This document shows, piece after piece, positions 39,853-48,990 of a stretch of DNA of 63,129 nucleotides. The position numbers and the translations under genes were made by a program. Under the pieces are notes generated by a model. The model was not told the origin of the DNA. It made no database searches and saw nothing but the letters and a program-made list of their open reading frames with translations. The stretch is taken from positions 1 through 63,129 of the forward strand of contig JBBIPA010000007.1 of NCBI GenBank assembly GCA_037443085.1, given 5' to 3'. The first letter of the stretch is position 1. Each line of letters starts with the position of its first letter. Origin of the DNA: JBBIPA01 sp037443085 (lineage in GTDB: Bacteria; Chloroflexota; Dehalococcoidia; GIF9; UBA5629).

Positions 39853-41703
39853 ATGAAAGGTAATAGCGGAAAATTCTTAAGAATCAATCTCTCCAGTGGG
39901 AAGGTAGCCACAGAGACCATTCCTGAGCAGGTGGCACAGGACTTTGTCGGCGGGCGAGGCTTTGCTTGCTATTACCTCTACCGGGAATTGACGCCGCATA
40001 TCGACCCTTTAGGTGAACAGAATAAGATGATAGTTGCCACTGGCCCGCTGGCGGGCACCTCGGCTCAGGCAGTATCGCGATGGCTGGTATATACCAAGAG
40101 TCCGCTGACCGGCGCTCTGGCCCGCTCCGTAGCCGGGGCGGACTTCGGTGCCTGGATGAGATTCGCCGGCTATGACTTCCTGATAATTGAGGGCAAAGCA
40201 GAGAAGCCGGTGTACCTGTTGCTCAACAGCAATTCCTGCCAGACTAAGCCTGCTGATGAGTTATGGGGCAAGGACACCTGGAAAACACAGGAATGGCTGA
40301 GCCAACGTCACGGCGACAATGTCAGGACAGCCTGCATCGGTCCCGCTGGCGAGAAGCTGGTCAAGTATGCCTGCATCGTCTCTCATCGCCGCACTGCCGG
40401 CCGTTGCGGCACCGGCGCTGTCATGGGCTCCAAGAACCTCAAGGCGATAGTTATTGATGCTCAAAGAAACATACAACTTCATGACCCTGAAGCCTTCAAG
40501 CAGGTGGTGAAGGAGCAGATTGACCTGATGCAGGCTACCAAAGGCTACCACCACCACTCTGAATACGGCACCACCGATACGTCCGATATCACCAATGGCC
40601 TGGGAATATTCCCGGTGAGAAACTTCCGTTTCGGGCGGCAGAACGGCCATGAAAAGCTTTCTGCTGAGGAGTACCGCAAGTTCCGCACTGGCGATTTCGG
40701 CTGCTATAGCTGCTCGTCGAAATGCGGTAAAGCGCACCAGGTCACCAGCGGGACTTATGCCGGTGCCTGGAGCGAAGGTCCCGAGTATGAAACCATCTGG
40801 GCATTCCGCGGCCCCACGGACAACACCAATATCGAGGCTACCATAGCCGCTGACCAGCTCTGTGACGACCTCGGACTCGATACCATCAGCACGGGAAACA
40901 TCATCGGCTTTGCCTATGAGCTTTATGAAAAGGGCATCCTTACCAAGCAGGATACCGATGGGCTGGAGCTGACCTACGGCAATCATGCCGCCATGATAGC
41001 GCTGGTTAAGAAGATAGCCCTGCGGGAGGGCATCGGTAACCTGTTAGCTGAAGGTAGCAAAAAAGCAGCAGCTACAATTGGTAAAGGTGCTGAGGATTAT
41101 GCCATGCAGGCCAAGGGGTTGGAGTTCCCGGCTTACGAGCCGCGGGGAGCCAAAAGCCTGGGCTTCAACTATGCTACCAGCAATATCGGGGGCAGTCATA
41201 GCTATGGATATGCTGCCCAGGAAGTCTTTGGCAGGGCCTTTCCCCGGGCAGTTGACCGCTTTGCCGAAGTGGAGAATGCCGATGTTGTTGTTTTCAACCA
41301 GCACCAGAGGGCTATGCTGGAACTTGGTGTTTGCTGTTCTTTCAATGCCATGTTTGGCTGGGTGCCCCAGGTCTACCACAAAATGCTGCTTGCTGCCACC
41401 GGCATCGAGCAGTTAGCTGATGCTAATTATGTCTGGAAGGTGGCGGAGAGAATCCTGAACATGGAACGGGCATTCATCGTACGTGAAGGTTTCCGCCGGA
41501 AAGACGATACCCTGCCGCAGCGGATGCTCACCGAACCTCTGCATACCAATGGGGCGCCGGGAGAAGGACAAATGGTGAGAAACCTGGAGGCATTTCTGGA
41601 TAAGTACTATGAAATTCGGGGCTGGACAGCCGAGGGCATACCTTCACCGCAGAAGCTGAATGAGCTGGGTCTGGGCTTTGTAACGAAAGATATGGTAGAT
41701 TGA
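39853..41703 (+). CDS. aor: Aldehyde:ferredoxin oxidoreductase (AOR family, tungsten)
   Basis: A 616-residue AOR-family enzyme. The N-terminal domain starts GKFLRINLSSGKV and contains GGRGFACYYLY. CYSCSSKCG near residue 285 and LGVCCSFN near residue 495 supply the four cluster cysteines. These enzymes bind a bis-pyranopterin tungsten cofactor and interconvert aldehydes and acids, or reduce aryl acids or acyl groups, with ferredoxin. The association with a MoaD-like protein and molybdoenzymes supports cofactor supply. The exact substrate is unknown. Confidence 0.95.
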   Translation: MKGNSGKFLRINLSSGKVATETIPEQVAQDFVGGRGFACYYLYRELTPHIDPLGEQNKMIVATGPLAGTSAQAVSRWLVYTKSPLTGALARSVAGADFGAWMRFAGYDFLIIEGKAEKPVYLLLNSNSCQTKPADELWGKDTWKTQEWLSQRHGDNVRTACIGPAGEKLVKYACIVSHRRTAGRCGTGAVMGSKNLKAIVIDAQRNIQLHDPEAFKQVVKEQIDLMQATKGYHHHSEYGTTDTSDITNGLGIFPVRNFRFGRQNGHEKLSAEEYRKFRTGDFGCYSCSSKCGKAHQVTSGTYAGAWSEGPEYETIWAFRGPTDNTNIEATIAADQLCDDLGLDTISTGNIIGFAYELYEKGILTKQDTDGLELTYGNHAAMIALVKKIALREGIGNLLAEGSKKAAATIGKGAEDYAMQAKGLEFPAYEPRGAKSLGFNYATSNIGGSHSYGYAAQEVFGRAFPRAVDRFAEVENADVVVFNQHQRAMLELGVCCSFNAMFGWVPQVYHKMLLAATGIEQLADANYVWKVAERILNMERAFIVREGFRRKDDTLPQRMLTEPLHTNGAPGEGQMVRNLEAFLDKYYEIRGWTAEGIPSPQKLNELGLGFVTKDMVD

Positions 41704-41787
41704 CATCCTCACCCTGGTTATTTACAATAGCACATTGTAGCCTTTGGCATCGTGTAGCCAGCACTCCTTTTCTTCGAGGAGGCAGCA

Positions 41788-42723
41788 ATGTATTTTATAG
41801 ACTGTGAAACCCATATCTGGGACCCCATGGATGATATCAGCTATTACCCCAATTTTAAGAAGTACCAGGATAGCGCCCGCTGTTTAATGCGCATGTTCGG
41901 CAAGCAGCCGCAGAAGCGCCTGGCGACTGCTGAGGAATTGATTAAATCCATGGATGAGGGAGGTGTGGCCAAAGCCTGTGTATTGCCGGAGATTATGCTG
42001 GGCTTATCGCACGGACATCGCGTCCGCTCCACCAATGGCTATGTCGCCAGAGAGGTGGAGAAATATCCTGACCGCCTTATCGGCGTGGCCAATGTGGGTC
42101 CTGTCTCCACCAGAGGCAAGGATGCAGTCTGGGAGCTGAAATTTCTGGTGAATGAGAAGGGGTTTAAAGCCTGCAAGATATACTCTCCTGATGATTGCCC
42201 CATCAATGACCAGCGTAACTGGCCGCTGTACGAGGCGATTCAGGAGCTGGGCATTGTGGCTTTTGTCCATACCGGCATGGCCTATGTTCGCCCGGGACGC
42301 AGCGCCTACTGCCATCCCATGCTGCTGGAGGATGTCTGCGCTGATTTTCCCGATATTCCCATCGTGGCTTACCATATGGGTTATCCCTATCACCGTGAGC
42401 TGATTACCCTGGCTGGCATGTTTGACAATATCTATCTCAGCACCAGCCTGGTACCACAGTTAGCCCGCATCGACTTATCCCCCATCCCCTTTGCCGAGAT
42501 AATTGCCGAAGCTATCAGATATGCTGGCGCCGATAAGCTTATCTGGGGAACGGACTGGTCTGGTCGATATGTGTCTCATCAGGAATCTGCTGACCTGGTG
42601 AAAAACTTTCAGATACCCAAAGAGCTACAGGAACGTTACGGCTGTCCGCCGCTCGCTGATGCTGATAGAAAAGCCTGGGCGGGATTGAACTTGGCCAGAA
42701 TATTGAAAGTTAAGGTTGAGTGA
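41788..42723 (+). CDS. Amidohydrolase-2 (ACMSD-like) family protein with altered metal motif
   Basis: A 311-residue TIM-barrel protein of the amidohydrolase-2 family (ACMSD, gamma-resorcylate decarboxylase and relatives). The N-terminal HxH metal motif reads HIW (ETHIWDP), so the second His is lost. Later sites remain: HTGMAY, AYHMGYPYH and WGTDWSG with the final Asp. Family members decarboxylate or hydrolyse aromatic or unsaturated acids. It lies between aor and the TRAP transporter on the same strand. Confidence 0.85.
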   Translation: MYFIDCETHIWDPMDDISYYPNFKKYQDSARCLMRMFGKQPQKRLATAEELIKSMDEGGVAKACVLPEIMLGLSHGHRVRSTNGYVAREVEKYPDRLIGVANVGPVSTRGKDAVWELKFLVNEKGFKACKIYSPDDCPINDQRNWPLYEAIQELGIVAFVHTGMAYVRPGRSAYCHPMLLEDVCADFPDIPIVAYHMGYPYHRELITLAGMFDNIYLSTSLVPQLARIDLSPIPFAEIIAEAIRYAGADKLIWGTDWSGRYVSHQESADLVKNFQIPKELQERYGCPPLADADRKAWAGLNLARILKVKVE

Positions 42724-42840
42724 GGGCCAAAAAATCGCAAGATAAGGAGGTGATGGGAGTTGACATAGGGCGTATAATAAATAGTCTGACTTTGTCGTGA
42801 TGGGCACTTAAGCAAACGTAATTTTGAAGGAGGTGAATCT

Positions 42841-43884
42841 GTGAAAAACAAAGTAGTGCTCTTGTCTCTAGTATTTGTTCTTATGGCCAGCCTGCTAGTC
42901 ATCGGCTGTGCTCCTGCGGCGCCAACGCAGGTAATCACCCTGAAGTATGCCAACCAGAATCCTGAGGCGGGTTGGGATGGCCAGAATGCTTCACTGCCCT
43001 GGCTGCGGCAGATTGAAAAGGCTACCAATGGCGCGGTGAAGATGCAGGGCTATTTCTCACAGTCACTATTCAAAGGTGCTGATACCTGGGAAGCCCTGAA
43101 AGCCAATCAGGCTGACGTTGCCTGGTGCTTCCATGGCTACTGGGCCGGTATGACCTCTCTGGCTGATGTCATTGCGCTGCCGTTCATGCCGGTTCCGTCG
43201 GCGGAAAAGGGGAGCGAAGTGCTATGGAAACTGTACGAAAAATACCCATCGATGCAGAAGCAGTTTGAGGCTAATAAAGTAGTACTTCTGTGGACATCTA
43301 ACCCGTACTTCCTGGTGACCACCAAGAAGCAGGTCAAAACGCTGGATGATTTAAAGGGGATGAAGATCAGAACCACCGGTGGGCCTCCCACTGAGATGAC
43401 CAAAGCGCTCGGCGCAGTGCCGACGCCCATGGGCATGCCCGATGTTTACATGAATCTGGAGAAGGGTGTTATTGATGGTGCTCTGTTGCCCTGGGAGGCT
43501 ATTCTTAGCTTCAAACTGTTTGAAGTAGGCAAATATTATACCTACGCCCCCTTCCATGTTGTCTATTTCAGCCAGTCGTTCAGCCGTGCCAGTTGGGATA
43601 AGTTGCCCAAGACTATCCAGGACCAGATCATGAGCGTCAGCGGTGTTACTGGCTCCAAGTTCTGGGGCAAAAATATGTTCGATACCGCAGCAAAAGAGGT
43701 GCGAAATATAATCAAAGACAAGAAATATGAGATGATTGAGTATACCCTGCCTGCTGCCGAGTTAGAAAAAGCGCGAAAACTGACTGGCGAGCCACTGTGG
43801 GAGGCCTGGGTCAAGGCTCAGGAGGGCAAGGGGTTCAAAGAAGCCCGCGACATTTTGAATACTGCGGTCCAGTTGCTTAAATAA
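42841..43884 (+). CDS. dctP: TRAP transporter substrate-binding lipoprotein (DctP family)
   Basis: A 347-residue solute-binding protein. The signal peptide ends VIGC with lipidated Cys23, so it is membrane-tethered as expected for a cell without a periplasm bounded by a typical outer membrane. The family's conserved Arg region appears as LKGMKIRTTGGPP, where R binds a carboxylate. The GTG start has AAGGAGGTG 5-7 nt upstream. A strong hairpin follows before dctQ. Substrate is probably an organic acid. Confidence 0.95.
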   Translation: MKNKVVLLSLVFVLMASLLVIGCAPAAPTQVITLKYANQNPEAGWDGQNASLPWLRQIEKATNGAVKMQGYFSQSLFKGADTWEALKANQADVAWCFHGYWAGMTSLADVIALPFMPVPSAEKGSEVLWKLYEKYPSMQKQFEANKVVLLWTSNPYFLVTTKKQVKTLDDLKGMKIRTTGGPPTEMTKALGAVPTPMGMPDVYMNLEKGVIDGALLPWEAILSFKLFEVGKYYTYAPFHVVYFSQSFSRASWDKLPKTIQDQIMSVSGVTGSKFWGKNMFDTAAKEVRNIIKDKKYEMIEYTLPAAELEKARKLTGEPLWEAWVKAQEGKGFKEARDILNTAVQLLK

Positions 43885-43957
43885 TTCAGACGTTAAATAC
43901 ACGAAGTGGCTGTCCGCTTTCAAAAAGTGGAATAGAAACTAGCTGTCTAGTGCAGGT

Positions 43958-43992
43958 GGTCGCCCCATGGCCGTAGCGGCAATGGGGCGACC
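43958..43992. repeat. Intercistronic hairpin between dctP and dctQ
   Basis: GGTCGCCCCAT (43958-43968) pairs with ATGGGGCGACC (43982-43992), with an inner GCCG/CGGC stem. It shares GGGGCGA with the palindromes at 26230, 26974 and 50270. In this position it could stabilise the dctP message or attenuate downstream genes. Confidence 0.6.
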
Positions 43993-44027
43993 ATAATGAC
44001 TGTTTATTATTGCAGAGAAGGCATGAT

Positions 44028-44537
44028 ATGACCGTGCTTCAAGCCATAATCGATAAGTGCTACAAAGTAATTAAGCCCGTAAGTACAGTGTCTAACAGTA
44101 TCGGCATGGTTATCCTGGCGGTGATGATGGTTCTTACTGCCGTCGACGTGACTTTGCGCAAGACACTAAACGCGCCAATCGTCGGTTCCTATGAGTTGAT
44201 CCAGTTCATGATGGCAATTACTGTTGCTTTTGGGCTGGCTTACTGTGGTATTGAGAGAGGCCATGTTACCGTGGACCTGGTTGAAAACCGCCTGTCGAAA
44301 CGAAACCGTGCCATGCTAAACCTGGTTACCGGTTTCCTGGGTCTGCTTATTGCCATGCTGATTACATGGCAGACGAGTGTGCATATAACGAAGCTGTATG
44401 AATCGCAAGTGCTCTCTCAGGTATTACTGGTACCGGTGTATCCCTTTGTTGGCGTGGTTACTTTCGGCCTTGCATTATACACCCTGGTGCTCCTGGTGCA
44501 CTTGCTGGAATTCATACGGGAGGTGAGAGGTAAGTGA
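44028..44537 (+). CDS. dctQ: TRAP transporter small membrane subunit (DctQ family)
   Basis: A 169-residue protein with four transmembrane helices. GSYELIQFMMA and ERGHVTVDLVENRL are typical DctQ segments. The ATG at 44028 has AGAAGG upstream and is preferred over an in-frame ATG at 44010. It overlaps dctM by 4 nt (GTGA). Confidence 0.92.
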   Translation: MTVLQAIIDKCYKVIKPVSTVSNSIGMVILAVMMVLTAVDVTLRKTLNAPIVGSYELIQFMMAITVAFGLAYCGIERGHVTVDLVENRLSKRNRAMLNLVTGFLGLLIAMLITWQTSVHITKLYESQVLSQVLLVPVYPFVGVVTFGLALYTLVLLVHLLEFIREVRGK

Positions 44538-45838
44538 GCCCACTTATTCTGGGCGTTATCGGCACTATAATCGCTTTCATCCTGCTGTTTTCGGGTATGC
44601 CGCTGGGGTTGGCCTTTGGACTGGTGGGCTTCTTTGGTTATGCGGCGGCTTTTAATGTCTTTGGTGCCCTGGGGGTGCTGAGGACGGTGCCCTTCTCCAC
44701 CTTTGCTGATTATGGTTTAAGTATTATACCGCTTTTTATTCTGATGGGCTCATTAGCTTACGCTGCCCGGCTGAGCGAGGACCTCTACGATAGCGCCCAC
44801 AGCTTTTTTGGTGGTTTGCGGGGTGGACTGGCGATAACTACGGTGGCTGCCTGCGGTGCCTTTGCCGCCATCAGCGGCTCCATGATTGCTACCGCAGCTA
44901 CCATGTGTAAGGTAGCTTACCCTGAGATGAGGCGGTATCGGTATGATAGCGCACTGGCTACCGGTTCCATAGCTGCCGGCGGTACTATCGGCATTTTGAT
45001 ACCGCCCAGCATCATGTTTATCCTTTATGGTATTATTGCCGAGCAGTCCATCGGCAGACTATATCTGGCGGGTTTTATCCCCGGCGTTATCCTGGTAACC
45101 TTTTATATTATCACCATCAGCCTGCTTTGCTGGCGTAATCCCAAACTGGGACCGCCAGGGCCGAAAACCAATTTCAGACAGAAGCTGGTAGCGCTTCCCA
45201 AGGGCTGGAGTGCTGTGGTGCTATTCCTGCTGGTTATCGGTGGCATCTATGCCGGCTGGTTCAGTGTTAATGAGGCTGCTGGCGTTGGCGCTTTTGCCTG
45301 CTTGCTTATTGGCCTGGGCTTAAGGCGGCTTACCTGGCAGAGTTTCAAGGAAGCGCTGCTTGATACTGCCAAGACCACCGCCATGGTCTTTCTCATCATG
45401 ACCGGTGCTCTCATCTTCAACTATTTCCTCGCTGTCACCGGGGTTTCGGAAGCCTTTGCTAAATTTGTCATCAGCTTGAATCTATCCAAGTATGTTATTG
45501 CGGTATTTATCATCATTGTTTATCTGGTGCTGGGTGCCCTTATGGACGAGCTGGCCATGATTTTCATTACCGTGCCCATATTTACCCCCCTGATTATCGG
45601 TATCGGCTGGGACCCGATATGGTTTGGTGTGATTGTGGTCATGGCCTGTGTTGCCGGTGGTATTGCCCCACCAGTGGGCATGAACGTGTTTGTCATCTCA
45701 GGAATGATTAAGGATGTGCCCATGTTCACCATTTACCGTGGCATCATTCCCTTCCTGGCTGCTGATGTGGCGCTGATGTTACTGCTGATTGCGTTCCCCG
45801 AGATTGCCCTGTTCTTGCCCAGTACCATGATGAGATGA
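44534..45838 (+). CDS. dctM: TRAP transporter large permease subunit (DctM family)
   Basis: A 434-residue permease with about 12 helices. MGSLAYAARLSEDLYDSAH, ATGSIAAGGTIGILIPPS and GGIAPPVGMNVFV are DctM family signatures. The GTG start overlaps dctQ. It drives sodium-coupled uptake of the DctP ligand. Confidence 0.95.
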   Translation: MSPLILGVIGTIIAFILLFSGMPLGLAFGLVGFFGYAAAFNVFGALGVLRTVPFSTFADYGLSIIPLFILMGSLAYAARLSEDLYDSAHSFFGGLRGGLAITTVAACGAFAAISGSMIATAATMCKVAYPEMRRYRYDSALATGSIAAGGTIGILIPPSIMFILYGIIAEQSIGRLYLAGFIPGVILVTFYIITISLLCWRNPKLGPPGPKTNFRQKLVALPKGWSAVVLFLLVIGGIYAGWFSVNEAAGVGAFACLLIGLGLRRLTWQSFKEALLDTAKTTAMVFLIMTGALIFNYFLAVTGVSEAFAKFVISLNLSKYVIAVFIIIVYLVLGALMDELAMIFITVPIFTPLIIGIGWDPIWFGVIVVMACVAGGIAPPVGMNVFVISGMIKDVPMFTIYRGIIPFLAADVALMLLLIAFPEIALFLPSTMMR

Positions 45839-45885
45839 CCTGCCCAAAGTGTTAATCATAAAATATCTTCCAGGAGAAATAGTTA

Positions 45886-46296
45886 ATGGCTGCAATCGTG
45901 TCTTTTGTGGGTAAATCCGGCTCGGGAAAAACCACCCTTATCGAAGGGGCGATTCGCGAGTTGAAAAAGAAAGGGTATCGGGTAGCTGTGGTCAAACATG
46001 CTCATCATGGCTTTGAGATGGACCGCCCGGGCAAGGATAGCTGGCGCTTCGCCCAGGCCGGCAGCGATATTGTGGCTGTTTCCTCGCCGGGAAGAGTGGC
46101 GTTTCTGGAACATGTGGACGATGAGCTGGACTATGACCGGGTGATATCCCGAATCGGCAGCAGGGTGGATATTATCCTGGTGGAGGGATTCAAGCAGGCT
46201 TCCAAAGTGAAGGTTGAGGTGGCTGGCGCCGAGAGAGGCGATGACCTTGCCAAGATTGTAGATTTTCTGGTAGAACAGATACAGCAGGGGAAGTAA
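45886..46296 (+). CDS. mobB: Molybdopterin-guanine dinucleotide biosynthesis protein MobB
   Basis: A 136-residue P-loop GTP-binding protein. VGKSGSGKTTLIEG is Walker A, VVKHAHHGFEMDRPGKDSWR and DIILVEGFK are MobB signatures. It assists attachment of GMP to molybdopterin. Position directly before a molybdopterin oxidoreductase and moeA indicates a dedicated Mo-cofactor operon. Confidence 0.95.
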   Translation: MAAIVSFVGKSGSGKTTLIEGAIRELKKKGYRVAVVKHAHHGFEMDRPGKDSWRFAQAGSDIVAVSSPGRVAFLEHVDDELDYDRVISRIGSRVDIILVEGFKQASKVKVEVAGAERGDDLAKIVDFLVEQIQQGK

Positions 46297-46309
46297 TAGC
46301 ATAAATATG

Positions 46310-46345
46310 TCGTCGTGAGTCCCGATGAAATTGGGACATGACGGC
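46310..46345. repeat. REP-like dispersed palindrome
   Basis: GTCGTCGTGAGTCCCGATG is followed by AAATTGGGACATGACGG; GTCCCGATG/AAATTGGGAC forms the hairpin. It is related to elements at 6940, 20698 and 23580. Confidence 0.5.
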
Positions 46346-46414
46346 CCAGCGGGCTCAACGGTCCCCGCGAGTTCCTGTGATTGTATTCTTGCTTATCCCG
46401 AAAGGAGGAGCCTT

Positions 46415-48646
46415 ATGGCAACAAAAAAGGAGTATGATTCTATCCATCACACCACGGTCTGGTCAGCAGGGCCGGGCTGTCATGGTGGCTGTGGGGTAAA
46501 ATTGTTTATCAAAGACGGCAAGGTGGTTAAGGTGGAGGGTGATGAGAAACACCCCTGGAACCAGGGCAGAAGCTGCCCCCGCGTGCTGGCGCTGACCCAG
46601 TACATGTACCATCCCGACCGTGTCACCACACCGCTGAAGCGGGTAGGCGCCAGGGGTGAGGGGAAATGGGAAAAGATTTCCTGGAATGAAGCCTATGACA
46701 TCATCGAGAAGAAATTTAATGAGCTTGGCGAAAAATACGGCAAGAAAACAGTCCTGTTCTGCCAGGGCACCGGACGGGACATTGGCGGTCCCATGTCACT
46801 GCTGGCCTATTCCTACGGCAGCCCCAACTGGGGGCAAATAGGTCTTTCTGGTCAGTCCTGCTACACGCCGAGGCTGGCAGCCATGTTAGCCTGTTTTGGC
46901 GACTATGCCGTGGTGGATGCCGGCCAATTTTTCGAGAAGCGTTTTAATGCCCCCGAGTGGAAATCGCCCCAGTGCGTGATGATCTGGGGGCAGAACTTGC
47001 CTGCGTCATGTCCCGATGCCTTCTTCAGTCACTGGGTATTGGAGATGAAAAGAAGGGGGGCGAAATTCATTGTCATTGACCCCAGGGTTTCCTGGATTGC
47101 CAGCCGGGCTGACCTGCATTTGCGCGTCCGCTCCGGCACCGATGGCGCTTTAGCCCTGGGCATGCTCAATATCATCATTAATGAAGGGTTATACGACAAG
47201 GAGTTTGTTGAGAAATGGACCTACGGCTTTGACGAGTTGAGGAAGCGTGTTGCCGATTACCCGCCGGAGAAAGTGGCGGGGATTACCTGGATTCCTAAAG
47301 AGCAGATTATGGCTGCGGCTCGCCTCTATGCCACCAGCAAGCCTGCATCCCTTCACTGGGGTTTGCCCGTGGACATGTGTCCTCAGGGTGACGTGGTGGC
47401 TGGGGCTATTTCTCATCTCTGGTGCATCACCGGCAATCTCGATGTGCCCGGCGGCAATGTTATCGCCAGGCCGTCACATGGCATTACCTTTTATCCCATG
47501 AGCACTGATGGTCTGGTAGCTCTCTACGGTGAGCAAATCAAGGATGTCCTGAAGCAAAAAATCGGTGCTGCCGAGTACCCCATGGTGCGGGATTACCGCC
47601 ACTGGGTGCAGCCGGATCTGGCGGTTGACCAGATGATATCGGGCAAGCCCTATCCCATCAAGGCAGCCTGGATACAGACCACCAATATACTGGGAGGGCA
47701 GGGTGCTGATACGAAAAAACACTATGACGCTCTGAAACAGTGCGAGTTCGTCGTTGTAGTTGACACCTTCCAGAATCCCACCAGCATGGCAGTGGCGGAT
47801 ATCTTTTTGCCGGCTGCCACCTTCGCTGAAAAAGATAGCGGCAGAACCTGGTGGTCACCGCTCAGCGTTATCGTTAAAGCGGTGCAGGTGGGTGAGTGCA
47901 AGTCTGACTGGGAGATTAACTTTGACCTGGCCAAGCGTTTCAATCCCCAGGCGGTGCCCTGGAAGGATGTCAGGGAAATGTTCAATGAGCGGTTAAAGCC
48001 GTCCGGTTTTACCTTCGAGGAGTTGGCTGCCAGAGGTAGCTGGTTAATGCCGCCGGAAGGACCGACCCGTCCCTACCGCCGCTACGAGCGTGGTTTGCTC
48101 AGGGCGGATAAGAAGCCTGGGTTCAATACGCCCACGGGCAAAGTCGAGCTATGGTCAAAGCGACTGGAAGGGTGGGGACTCGAACCACTGCCTTATTATG
48201 AAGAGCCGCCGGAAAGCCCGGTGCGGACGCCGGAGCTGTGGAAAGAGTATCCGCTCATCATGGGCACCGGTCGGCGCTCTTCGGTGTTCTTTCACGCCGA
48301 GCATCGCATGATTCCCTGGCTCAGAGAGATTGACCCTGACCCTATTGTGGAGATTCATCCTGAGGTTGCCGGGAAGCTGGATATCGATGACGGCGAGTGG
48401 GTCTATGTGGAGAACAAGCGCGGCCGCATTAAACGCAAGGCCAGGGTTACCCCGGTCGTTCCCCCCTGGATGGTCATGGTGCCCCATGGCTGGTGGCTGC
48501 CCGAGACGCAGGGGACGGAGCCGTACCTGTTTGGCATCTGGGAGTATAACTGCAATCAGCTCATTCCCACCGGCTATCACAGCAAGTCGGGGTACGGTGG
48601 TGGTGCTTACAAGACCATGCTGTGCCGGGTGACCAAGATTAAATAA
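46415..48646 (+). CDS. Second molybdopterin oxidoreductase, catalytic subunit
   Basis: A 743-residue DMSO reductase-family protein. The N-terminal cluster site reads GPGCHGGCG followed by SCPR, giving only three cysteines; the position of the first ligand is occupied by Ala/Gly (as compared with HGVNC in NarG-type enzymes). QSCYTPR probably supplies a Cys Mo/W ligand. No twin-arginine signal is seen. The ATG at 46415 (MATKKEYDS) has AAAGGAGG upstream, so the longer frame from 46325 is rejected. A ferredoxin gene follows 14 nt later, and no membrane subunit is adjacent, so a soluble cytoplasmic heterodimer is likely. Confidence 0.92.
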   Translation: MATKKEYDSIHHTTVWSAGPGCHGGCGVKLFIKDGKVVKVEGDEKHPWNQGRSCPRVLALTQYMYHPDRVTTPLKRVGARGEGKWEKISWNEAYDIIEKKFNELGEKYGKKTVLFCQGTGRDIGGPMSLLAYSYGSPNWGQIGLSGQSCYTPRLAAMLACFGDYAVVDAGQFFEKRFNAPEWKSPQCVMIWGQNLPASCPDAFFSHWVLEMKRRGAKFIVIDPRVSWIASRADLHLRVRSGTDGALALGMLNIIINEGLYDKEFVEKWTYGFDELRKRVADYPPEKVAGITWIPKEQIMAAARLYATSKPASLHWGLPVDMCPQGDVVAGAISHLWCITGNLDVPGGNVIARPSHGITFYPMSTDGLVALYGEQIKDVLKQKIGAAEYPMVRDYRHWVQPDLAVDQMISGKPYPIKAAWIQTTNILGGQGADTKKHYDALKQCEFVVVVDTFQNPTSMAVADIFLPAATFAEKDSGRTWWSPLSVIVKAVQVGECKSDWEINFDLAKRFNPQAVPWKDVREMFNERLKPSGFTFEELAARGSWLMPPEGPTRPYRRYERGLLRADKKPGFNTPTGKVELWSKRLEGWGLEPLPYYEEPPESPVRTPELWKEYPLIMGTGRRSSVFFHAEHRMIPWLREIDPDPIVEIHPEVAGKLDIDDGEWVYVENKRGRIKRKARVTPVVPPWMVMVPHGWWLPETQGTEPYLFGIWEYNCNQLIPTGYHSKSGYGGGAYKTMLCRVTKIK

Positions 48647-48660
48647 GGAGGAATGCTAAC

Positions 48661-48990
48661 ATGGCTCGAAATGGTTTATTGATTGATTACGAATATTGCA
48701 CCGGCTGTCATACCTGCGAGGTAGCCTGCAAGCAAGAGCATAACTATCCCGTGGGCAAGTGGGGCATCAAGGTCACCGAGTATGTTCTGGAGACCTTCGA
48801 TAAGGTTGCCATCGACTATATCCCCTTCCCCACCGACCTGTGCGACCTCTGTGCCAAGAGGGTGAAAGATGGCGAGAAGCCAGCCTGTGTCAAGCATTGC
48901 CAGTCCGCTTGCATGGAGTATGGCACTATTGCCGACCTGGCTAAGAAAGTGGAGAAGAAGGCAAAGATGGTGCTCTTTGCCCCTAAGTAA
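48661..48990 (+). CDS. Short ferredoxin-like [4Fe-4S] subunit
   Basis: A 109-residue electron-transfer protein. CTGCHTCEVACKQEH and CDLC...CVKHCQSAC supply eight to nine cysteines for two [4Fe-4S] clusters. It is about half the length of DmsB-type subunits. It is the natural partner of the preceding oxidoreductase. Its stop codon overlaps the moeA start (TAATG). Confidence 0.92.
   Translation: MARNGLLIDYEYCTGCHTCEVACKQEHNYPVGKWGIKVTEYVLETFDKVAIDYIPFPTDLCDLCAKRVKDGEKPACVKHCQSACMEYGTIADLAKKVEKKAKMVLFAPK

Noticed and set aside
42757..42774. TTGACA and TATAAT close together upstream of dctP
   Set aside because: The spacer is only 7 nt, far too short for one sigma70 promoter; each hexamer alone is weak evidence.
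42743..42798. AAGGAGGTGATG as the start of a leader peptide before dctP
   Set aside because: The ATG is only about 2 nt from the ribosome-binding sequence and the frame is just 15 codons with no composition typical of a leader peptide.
46325..46414. N-terminal extension of the second molybdoenzyme
   Set aside because: It runs through a REP-like repeat, and the ATG at 46415 has a strong AAAGGAGG site.
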